DNA of 64,000 bases, taken from the NCBI GenBank assembly GCA_947561395.2, contig OX387187.1, positions 30,237,829 through 30,301,828 of the forward strand, written 5' to 3'. The first letter of the stretch is position 1. Every line of letters begins with the position of its first letter. Made by a program: the position numbers and the translations under genes. This stretch comes from Buxus sempervirens (Eukaryota; Streptophyta; Magnoliopsida; Buxales; Buxaceae). Below, in pieces: positions 56,400 to 64,000 of the stretch. Below the pieces are notes generated by a model, which saw only the letters and a list, made by a program, of their open reading frames with translations, searched no databases and was not told the origin of the DNA.

Positions 56400-58930
56400 G
56401 TCCACTAAAATATTATTCATAAGCAAGAATAATTAACATGAAAGCGAAAAAAAATTAAGAAGATGAATTTATCACCTTGTAAAAAAAATCAATGTAATAA
56501 TAAGCAAAGGAATTTTTGAACTATAATAATAACAAAATAATGAGACAAATTTGAAATATAGCAAGACAATATAAGCTTTTGATAAGTAAAAGCTAATAGA
56601 AGAGAATGTGCCTAGTACAAGATTACAAGAACAGAAAATTTGGAGCATAGAAGTAAAGTATTGTAGAAGAACAAAAATGCAAATAAGAGATAGGAGATCC
56701 AAATTTCAAAATCACAACTGAATCTGAACATAATAGCTATGAACCAAATTTACAGCTATGGAAAAAAAATACAAAACCTGGAGAATACCACAATGCTAAG
56801 CACTGTAGAAAAGACAACCTGAAAATAACACATACGATAGTTGTATTAAGATGTAATTACACGAAGAACTTAAGAAATACATTGAATTTAAGAATATTTA
56901 TTTACTAATGCTAAAAAATATTTACAATTACATTTAAATTATTTTATAGTAAATAATATGGTTGAAGAAAATATTTGTACTATACAATTAATGTTATTTA
57001 AAACAAAATATAGAAATGAAATAAATACAGAAAAATAAAAAAACTTAATAGATGTATATTTATTTAATAAGAACGCAATTGTTCAACTATAGCTATTCAT
57101 AGATTCAACATACAAAAAATTTGGATAATTTTAAAAATAAATAACTGAAAATAAGATTCATAAAATTCAATTATTGAATGGCATAAAAAAATTGGGTAAT
57201 TTTAAAAATAAAAAACTGGAAATAAGATTCATAAAAATCAATTACTTACCAATCAATTAAGATTTCTATAGTTGGATCGAAAAGCCTCTTGTTGAATATT
57301 CTTTTGACAAAGTTCGATGCAAAGTGAACCTACAAACAACAACAAATAGTTAGATCATACAAGCAAAAGAAGGCAATCAAGTACAAGATAAAACATATGG
57401 TTTTTAAGTTTTATGATTGATTTTGACCATTTAGGAATAAAATTCATATTACTTACTTGGTATGTTAATATTTAATTAAATATTTCTCTATAGAGCGTGA
57501 AATAATTTATTGAGATTTTTTACTTTCATTTATCTATTGGAAATAGATAATAAAAAATAGAAAAGTCAATCAAACTTTGTACCCAAAGAAATATAACAGA
57601 AGGCTATTATTTATTATTATTAGAGAAACACTTGATGCACGTATATGAATTACTGATATGCTTCTATATTCCCAAACTGTCAACTTGACAATCAAAATCA
57701 AAAAAACATTATATATGTATGATTAAGCCCTTTATCTTTACACTGTATGAACAATTGCAACATATTTGTTGAAGTTGGAGTACATCTATAGTTTGCAAGA
57801 TTAAGAAACTTTTACATATACATAATCTCGTAGACGGACATTTAAAGTATACAATAAGAATTGACCAGTATAGAAGCAAATTCAGTGTTGATAAACAATG
57901 TAAGTACAAGTAATTGTACAATATTTGCTAAATTGCCAAACATGATTAACAAAGCAAGCAAACTTACAGATATATACTACACATAATAAAAAGAAAAAAA
58001 AAAAGAATCCATTGAATTACAAGCAGCATTCTTCATAAGCAGTGTATTACATGCATCCTTTACAAATATCACATGCATCCTTCAGTGAGAAGTATGGTTT
58101 GAAGCGCCAATATCAGTCATAAGCAGTGTATTACATGCATCCTTTACAAATATCACATGCATCCTTCAGTGAGAAGTATGGTTTGAAGCGCCAATATCAG
58201 TGTATTACAAGCAGCATTCATGAGCAAACGAATCAACTGAAAGCAATCATATTAGCTACTCTATGATCTCATTAAGTTTTTTGCCACTTAAGTCTCATAA
58301 AACAGGTGCAAGCCTCAAGGTTTAACTTGAACCTCACCTATGACCCTCAAGATGCCATTCCCACACCCACATTTCAAACCGCTAACCAACATGTGAATAT
58401 GTATTTATGTAGTGAATTCTTGTATTTATGCATACATTCACATATAGGTGGAACAATTGGTGACTCAAACCTCGAGTGGGATCTTGCCTCCAAGCTGCTC
58501 AATATAGCAAAGCACTTGGTCTTCCTTCACTTGCTGCTTCTGTTAAGAAATTTCACATGCTACGTTAGCAAAAACTTGATGGCCTTGTTGTCGCAGGAAT
58601 AAATAAAAAAGAAGGATTAAGACATCAAGGACTTCATCACTGAAACATATTTAAATAATTTAACATATTTAATGGTTTTAAAGTTTTCAAATTGATCTTG
58701 ATTTTTTCGGAATATATTCAACTGGTAAATTGAGTCACGAATCATAGAATGGTTGGTCATGCCTTTTTTTTTTCCATGTCTGTACACCATGAGCGTGGCC
58801 ACACTTAGAGATTTCAATAAGCAAAGCAAAGCACAATAATTTTGCAAATGAGCTCAGCCTGCATTTGAAAAGGAGCCCATTTTAACAAGTCCAGGCTCAG
58901 CTTCTGTAGGCCTGGTTCATGAAGGGGCTG
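56400..58930. other. Helitron 5' region, no supported gene
   Basis: AT-rich sequence upstream of RepHel. It contains the 84-bp tandem duplication at 58033-58200; otherwise no domain or RNA gene is recognised. Confidence 0.5.
58033..58200 (+). repeat. perfect 84-bp tandem duplication
   Basis: Two identical 84-bp copies (58033-58116 and 58117-58200), starting TCATAAGCAGTGTATTACAT. Identity over the full unit implies a recent event. Confidence 0.95.
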
Positions 58931-58939
58931 CGTGACTAT

Positions 58940-58957
58940 TTCTATTACCTATATATA
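58940..58957 (+). other. inverted copy of the Helitron 5' terminus
   Basis: TTCTATTACCTATATA on the plus strand mirrors the minus-strand terminus TTCTATTACCTATATA at about 59694-59709. It could be the start of a second, non-autonomous Helitron in the opposite direction, or an inverted end of a small element spanning 58939-59709. Confidence 0.4.
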
Positions 58958-59038
58958 TGACATTTTATTGGTCAAATCTCCAATTAGCTAACTTACAATC
59001 AAAACATTAGACCACCCATGATACAGCTGCTTGAGTAC

Positions 59039-59146
59039 AAATTTCATCAAACAGGTGCTAGGGGTGAAACTGTTATGTGAAGGTTCTTTATAAAATTTCA
59101 TCAAACAGGTGCTAGGCATGAAACTGGTATGTGAAGGAAGATAAAA
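59039..59146 (+). repeat. tandem duplication of about 56 bp
   Basis: AATTTCATCAAACAGGTGCT followed by A(T)GTGAAGG occurs twice (from 59039 and from 59095) with a few differences. Confidence 0.75.
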
Positions 59147-60284
59147 AAAAAAGTGGGTCCTAGCAGTACTTACAGGTAGCGATGGTTTGCTCTGGAGGTA
59201 CAGTAAGCACCAAAAACTCAAGAAATAGTAATTAGTAAGGATTTTCTATTGCTGTTTCGTTTACGGATTACGTTGAACAGTAAAATAAGAAGACAGTAAA
59301 ATGAGGAAACAAGGTAGATACCATTCTGCATGTAAGGAGACGCGTGTTGGAACGACAACATCCAAATTTCGGTAGCGTCTGTATTTGCTTTGTGAGTTGA
59401 GATGAGAGCAGTACAAATAGGCAAATAATACAAATGCAGCAGGCCAGTGGATTGATATGCTGCAGGCATGTCGATTGGAGTCGGCAGGTTGTGCATCAAA
59501 TCAGCTGAGTACAACCTCAAATGGAGCAGGCAGCTGACGCAGGCAAACAGCAGCAAAACCCCATCCTACGTGGTAGGAAGCAGCTGAAGGAGGCGGCGAG
59601 GGGAGAAGAAGGAAGCAGGTGACGCACGTAGACAGGAGAAGCAGGTGAAGCAGGTCGATAGAAGAGCAGCTTCACGACTCAAACTTTCTTTTTATATAGG
59701 TAATAGAAAAAAGATATTATGTTCTATGAGGGGTTGCGTTCAGCCGTTCACTTTATCTGAAGAATGGGCGGGAGAGAGGGCCTATTGGGAGACAATATCA
59801 TAAGAAATGACTAAACGGCCATAAGAAATAGATCAACCGCCAAGTAAAAATGCCAACAGAACTACAGTGAAATGGAAACAGAGAAAAAGATGCAGAGACA
59901 ATTTACTTGGTTTGGCCTTAAATGTCTATGTCCACGGGCATTTAAGGTGAAGTTATTCTACTAGAGACCAAGGCGAATACAATAAGATCATCTAAGCACC
60001 ATCACTGCTCTCTCACAAAACCTAAACCTTTCCCAAAACAATAAAATGCAACATGCGCTGAAAATGACCTAATTTCCCCACTTATGTGGTACCCCCAAAA
60101 CTTCGTGACCCCAACAAACTAACCTTCCAATTTGTTAAATTCAAGACATGTACATCACAGGGCCAGCATTGGAAATTAAAATTTGTATTATGGTTTTTGC
60201 TTGGAGGAAGAATAAAAATAGAAAATCAAATTTCTCTATGATTTTGTTGCTTGGGAAAAAAAAATAAGGCATAGAGATTTAAAA

Positions 60285-60466
60285 GTTATTACAAAGAAAA
60301 AGAAATAAATGTTTCCTTTTTTTTCTTTTTTTGCAAGGGAAGAAGACGCCTCGCTTCCTCCCCTCCTTGTGAACAGTTATTACAAAGAAAAAGAAATAAA
60401 TGTTTCCTTTTTTTCTTTTTTTGCAAGAGGAAGAAGACGCCTCGCTTCCTCCCCTCCTTGTGAACA
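60285..60466 (+). repeat. 91-bp tandem duplication in R4
   Basis: Copies at 60285-60375 and 60376-60466 start GTTATTACAAAGAAAAAGAA and end CCCTCCTTGTGAACA. They are nearly identical. R2 lacks it. Confidence 0.9.
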
Positions 60467-60536
60467 GGCCCCTCTCTCTCTTTCCGCAAAGGATGAACAA
60501 CAAACAAGATTTGAGAGCAAATTTTTGAAATCAATG

Positions 60537-60693
60537 TGTGAGGTCTTGAAATCCCACATTGCTTGGGGAGGAGAAAGTGAAGATCTATATATATAAGCTT
60601 ATGGCTCTCTCAAGCGAACAATCCTTTTGAGATAAAAACCGAAAACAAAACCGTGAGGCTCAGTATTGTTGCTTGTGGGATTGGAGCATTACA
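60537..60693 (+). mobile_element. TRIM-like LTR with primer site, copy in R4
   Basis: TGTGAGGTC...GGAGCATTACA, followed after three bases by TGGTATAAGAACCAGACCCA (60697-60716), a primer site with two changes from TGGTATCAGAGC. A TATATATAAGC promoter-like box lies at about 60590. It matches the LTR at 26160-26332. Confidence 0.7.
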
Positions 60694-61301
60694 AAATGGT
60701 ATAAGAACCAGACCCACAATGGCCCAAGTGTGATATTTAGTCCCCTTTAACATGCCTGACATTCACCCTACTACGTATCGATGCATGAAAAAAATAATAA
60801 AATTCAAAAGTTTGGTTGGTTGAAAAACACGAAGAAGAAACCAAAGAAAAGTCAATGTTAATATCATTAATCCTTTATTTATAAAAACAATTTGAAAATC
60901 AAAAACTTTTAAAATTATTTTTGTGTTTTTGGAGACAAATGAAGAAAAAAAAAACCCCCCATTTGGTAATATTTAGTTAAAATCAATTATGATTTTAAAA
61001 ATCAGCAAAAATGTGTTTGGTAAAGTTTTTAAAATAATTTGTGTTTATAGTAATTGTGTTAGCTACAGTTATATAGCAATAATTGATGTTAGTGATAGTG
61101 GTCGTGATAATGTTGATAGTGGATGCGATGATGATTATGATGGCGGCAGTGGCGGTGGTAGAGGTGCTGGTTACTATGGTGGTGGTTATAAAGGTGGTCA
61201 GTGGCGGAACTAGGACTCCGAATCAGGGGGGCAAAATAATATATCAAATGACTTAATTGAAAAAAAAAATTCTTACATTAAAAATATTACATTACAAAGT
61301 A

Positions 61302-63069
61302 CTACAAAATCACCCTCCGTGATTGCATATTTTGATAATACTCTATAATGTCTTCATTGGGAATTTCACAAAAAACTTCTTTCTCAATATATGTGATCAA
61401 GCAATCATTAAGCCACTCATCTCCCATTCGATTACGTAAACGGTTCTTGACAATCTTTATAGCTGAGAATGCTCTCTCTACTATTGCAGTTGCAACTGGT
61501 AAAGTTAATGCTAATGTGATAAGTCTATAAACCAATGGATAGACTAAATGATATCTTTCTGCAACCATTTTCTCAGCAAGGCCTATAATCCCTCGAACTG
61601 CTAAAAACAATTCATTTGAGCGCATATCAAGAATATAGTTCTCAAGTTGATTCCCAAGTGCCACAATCTCTACAGCGAAGAAATCATTTGCATATAACTG
61701 AGCAAGGTAGATCAATTTTTCTTTCTTAAAAGCAGCAAATGAATCAAATAGACTTAGACATCCCACACAAAGAAGCAACTCCGTGGTGGTCTCCGAAAAA
61801 CGATTATTGAGCTCTTGAAGTTGCATATCTATGATGCTGTAAAATAACTCAACTTGATAGCGGTGCAAATTTGTCATTTCTTCAGCTCTTCGCCTTGGAC
61901 GTCCACGAGCCTTAAACTTATCATCCATAGCAGGAACAATAATTTCAAGTTTATTGCAAAAACAAGAAACCTCAATTAACAAAGAATCCCATCCTCCATC
62001 TCTCATCATTTGCAACCTCAATTTGCATACCCGTACCAACCTCATAGCATTCTCAATATCCTGATTTTCCCTTTGCAATGCTTGTGACAGTTCATGAGTA
62101 ACTCCAAGAATGTTTATCATGACATGCAAGGTGAAGATGAAGTCAAAAGATTGCATAATATCTAACAAAACACTAGCATCAACTGACTGTAGATCATTCA
62201 CCCCATCTTCCATAACAATCTCAAGTACTTCAATTACAGAAGAATACATGGTCATGAGACTAATTAAAGAGGTGTAATGAGAGCTCCAACGAGTGTCACC
62301 TGGTCTCTTTAAGTTAGAATCTTGATTCAAGCCCCTTCCACTAACTAACTCTCCAATCTGGAGTGCTTTAAGAACTTTGTCATGTTGGATGGCTTTGAGA
62401 GTATCACTCCTCTTACAAGATGCTCCAACGGTATTCAAAATTCTTGAAACAAATTCAAAAAGTGATTTTACTTGAAAGTGATTCTTTGCAATAGCTACTA
62501 GAACCAACTGAAGTTGATGAGCAAAACAATGCACATAAAAGGCAGAGGGATTGTCCCTTAGGATAAGTGCCTTCAAGCCATTAAATTCACCTTGCATATT
62601 ACTTGCTCCATCATAGCCTTGACCACGCAATTTTGATATGCTCAACTGATGTCTAGCAAATAATTCCTCCAAAGCAAACTTAAGTAAAACAGCAGTAGTG
62701 GAGGAAACATGCTGAATACCTATGAAACGCTCAATAACATGTCCATACTTGTCAACATATCTCAAAGCTACAGCCATTTGCTCCATGGTTGACACATCAC
62801 GAGCCTCATCAATTAAAATAGAGAAATAAGAATCACCCACATCCCTCATAATAGCATTCAAGGTCTTAGCTGCAGCAGCACGACAAATTTCCTTTTGCAC
62901 CTTTGGTGAAGTCATCTGCAACCTCTCAGAAGCATTAGCAAATGACACCTTCTTGACTTCTTCATTGTGATTAGCAAGGAAGTGGAAGAGTTCAAGATAA
63001 TTTCCTTGATTCAATGATTCTTCAGACTCATCATTGACCACGGAATGGAAGACCTTGGCGCAAAATAAA
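61302..63069 (-). pseudogene. hAT transposase, catalytic and hATC dimerisation part
   Basis: About 590 residues, mostly intact. DUF4371/RNase H-like core: YFSILIDEARDVSTMEQMAV (first Asp), RGQGYDGASNMQGEFNGLKA (second Asp), YVHCFAHQLQLVLVA and GDTRWSSHYTSL. The C-terminal hATC dimerisation region is LALTLPVATAIVERAFSAIK then NRLRNRMGDEWLNDCLITYI. The ORF formally opens at 63089, but the true N-terminus lies upstream at 63669; a frameshift near 63040 and a TGA at 63070-63072 separate the parts. It would cut and paste the element. Among the transposons here this coding region is the least decayed. Confidence 0.9.
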
Positions 63070-63072
63070 TCA

Positions 63073-63669
63073 AACACATTTAACAGCACCAGTTAATAAA
63101 ACTCGATATTCCATCTTATCCTTGGTGGTCTTACTAATGAATAATGAAGGAATACTTTGTGCTTGATTCATCAAATTCTCACATTTCTGTCTTGCTAGAT
63201 TGTGAGAACTATTGTGCTTTCCAATATGAGAACCAATTTTTTCTTTTTTTTTCCAATTTTTGAATCCTTCATTCACAAAGGAATCACCTATGATTTGAGA
63301 AGAAATAGCTTCAGATTATGGTTTGAAGAGATAACAATACAAGCAGAAAACGACATCTTTGACTACGCTATACTCAAGCCAAGTACGATACTCAATGAAC
63401 CAATCAGGATTGAACTTTCTTTTGAAGTTCCCAAATAATGTAGTAGGGAAGTCATGAGCATGAGGTTGATAAGGACCCTTTTGAAGGTAAGACCTTCGAA
63501 CTTCGTCCCTAATATTAACATCATAGCTCCAAATTGAAGGTCTAAGCCCAGGATCCGCAGGAAGAGTTGATAAATCAAGTTCTACATTAGTTTTTTTTGA
63601 GTGAGCACCATCTCCCTCAGTGGGTTGAGATGATTCACCTCCTAACTTTCTTTTGAAGTATCTATCCAT
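63073..63669 (-). pseudogene. hAT transposase N-terminus (TTF-type zinc finger)
   Basis: Begins MDRYFKRKLGGESSQ at 63669. LPADPGLRPSIWSYDVNIRD and VVFCLYCYLFKP represent the TTF-type zinc finger region of DUF4371 transposases. A TAA at 63316-63318 interrupts it, and the same frame continues with NEGFKNWKKKEKIGSHIGKH and SHNLARQKCENLM up to the TGA at 63070-63072. The zinc finger binds the element ends. Confidence 0.85.
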
Positions 63670-64000
63670 AAAAGAAAGTATGTCCTATAAACAATGAATT
63701 TAATTAGCAAATATTATAAACATGCTCTATTTATTCCATCATTAAATAAAAATATAAACAAGCTCTATCTATATGAACTTTTCAACACTAGTTAATATAT
63801 CAATAACTAGCGATTCCTTATTATGAACTTTGTTCTTCTATGCATAACCATTATATGTACATTTGGGGGTTCTATTTCCTAATTTATAATTTTTCTTATT
63901 TGGCAATTTCACATAAGCCAAACTTCCCCATACCTTAAGATAACCTAAGTTTGTGATTGCCTATCAGGAGTCCCCAATCTCTATGATGAATGACATATTG
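63670..64000. other. hAT 5' region at window edge
   Basis: AT-rich and non-coding; upstream of the transposase start. No terminal inverted repeat is reached. Confidence 0.5.

Larger units (their letters stand above)
45771..59714 (-). mobile_element. autonomous-type Helitron (about 13.9 kb), decayed
   Basis: The minus-strand 3' end at 45771 reads GCACGTGCCCTCATCTAG followed by T, a degenerate Helitron hairpin plus CTAG|T. The minus-strand 5' end is TCTTTTTTCTATTACCTATA preceded by A at 59714; an alternative TC at 59707 is preceded by T. In between are a RepHel gene and an RPA1-like gene on the same strand, the usual content of autonomous plant Helitrons. Helitrons give no target duplication but insert between A and T, which fits the 59714 border. 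Stop codons in RepHel show it is no longer active by itself. Borders are inferred from motifs. Confidence 0.65.
59735..61198 (+). repeat. dispersed repeat R4, interrupted by hAT at 61199
   Basis: Starts TTCAGCCGTTCACTT, matching R1 (24896) and R3 (44762). From 59880 it follows R2 (25690-27290) in the same order, including the TRIM LTR and the GGT-rich end (GGTGGTGGTTATAAAGGTGG). The hAT element begins exactly where the match to 27285 stops. Confidence 0.8.
61199..64000 (-). mobile_element. hAT element (DUF4371/hATC type), 3' part; runs off the window
   Basis: The inner border is clear: CAGTGGCGGAACTAGGA starts at 61199, a terminal sequence common in plant hATs, next to AAGGTGGT (61191-61198), the expected 8-bp target site. 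The transposase is on the minus strand and starts at 63669. The other terminus and duplication are beyond 64000. The element sits in the GGT-rich end of repeat R4. Confidence 0.85.

Noticed and set aside
61348-61530. Plus-strand ORF opposite the hAT transposase C-terminus
   Set aside because: Shadow of the conserved hATC region on the other strand.

Overview
This window reads as repeat-dense, AT-rich nuclear DNA from a flowering plant, most likely a eudicot. The evidence is the kind of mobile DNA present: copia elements with initiator-Met tRNA primer sites, a Tat/Ogre-type LTR with an Arg-tRNA-like primer site, a 5S-carrying Cassandra LTR, an L1-type LINE with a CCHC ORF1, a RepHel Helitron with an RPA1-like gene, and a DUF4371 hAT. 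It also carries introns and ankyrin-PGG membrane-protein genes typical of plants. The species cannot be named from the sequence. No bacterial-style operon, CRISPR array or plausible tRNA gene was seen.

Layout. 1-9.8 kb: a Sirevirus-like Ty1/copia element on the minus strand, decayed. Its 5' LTR is split by a 3.1 kb solo LTR (5671-8786) with a perfect 5-bp target duplication. The copia itself sits in an older LINE remnant (9828-10230). 10.2-22 kb: gene-poor DNA holding a diverged direct duplication (12.8-14.4 and 15.9-17.9 kb), two SINE copies, a copia LTR-PBS remnant, a 537-bp hAT MITE and a long imperfect hairpin at 18.1-18.3 kb. 22.1-24.5 kb: the one apparently intact host gene, a predicted three-exon ankyrin-repeat/PGG membrane protein whose ankyrin exon has been duplicated. 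24.9-27.4 kb: dispersed repeats and a GGT-rich tract. 28.0-36.0 kb: an L1-type LINE (ORF1, endonuclease, RT, RNase H) split by a 2.2 kb Tat-type LTR with its primer site. 37.0-43.8 kb: a paralogous ankyrin-PGG pseudogene broken by a 5 kb CACTA element that contains exon-like gene pieces. 43.9-44.2 kb: a Cassandra solo LTR. 45.8-59.7 kb: a probable autonomous Helitron on the minus strand (RPA1-like gene, then Rep-helicase). 59.7-61.2 kb: another copy of the 25.7-27.3 kb repeat block. 61.2-64 kb: the 3' part of a DUF4371-hATC hAT element running off the window.

How it fits together. The host content is a tandem pair of ankyrin-PGG genes (one chimeric but open, one dead) with a shared 3' flank. 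Everything else is transposons nested in at least two layers. Several insertions can be checked inside the window, because a paralogous copy preserves the empty site. Almost every element ORF carries premature stops explained by C-to-T changes, as expected of methylated, silenced plant transposons.
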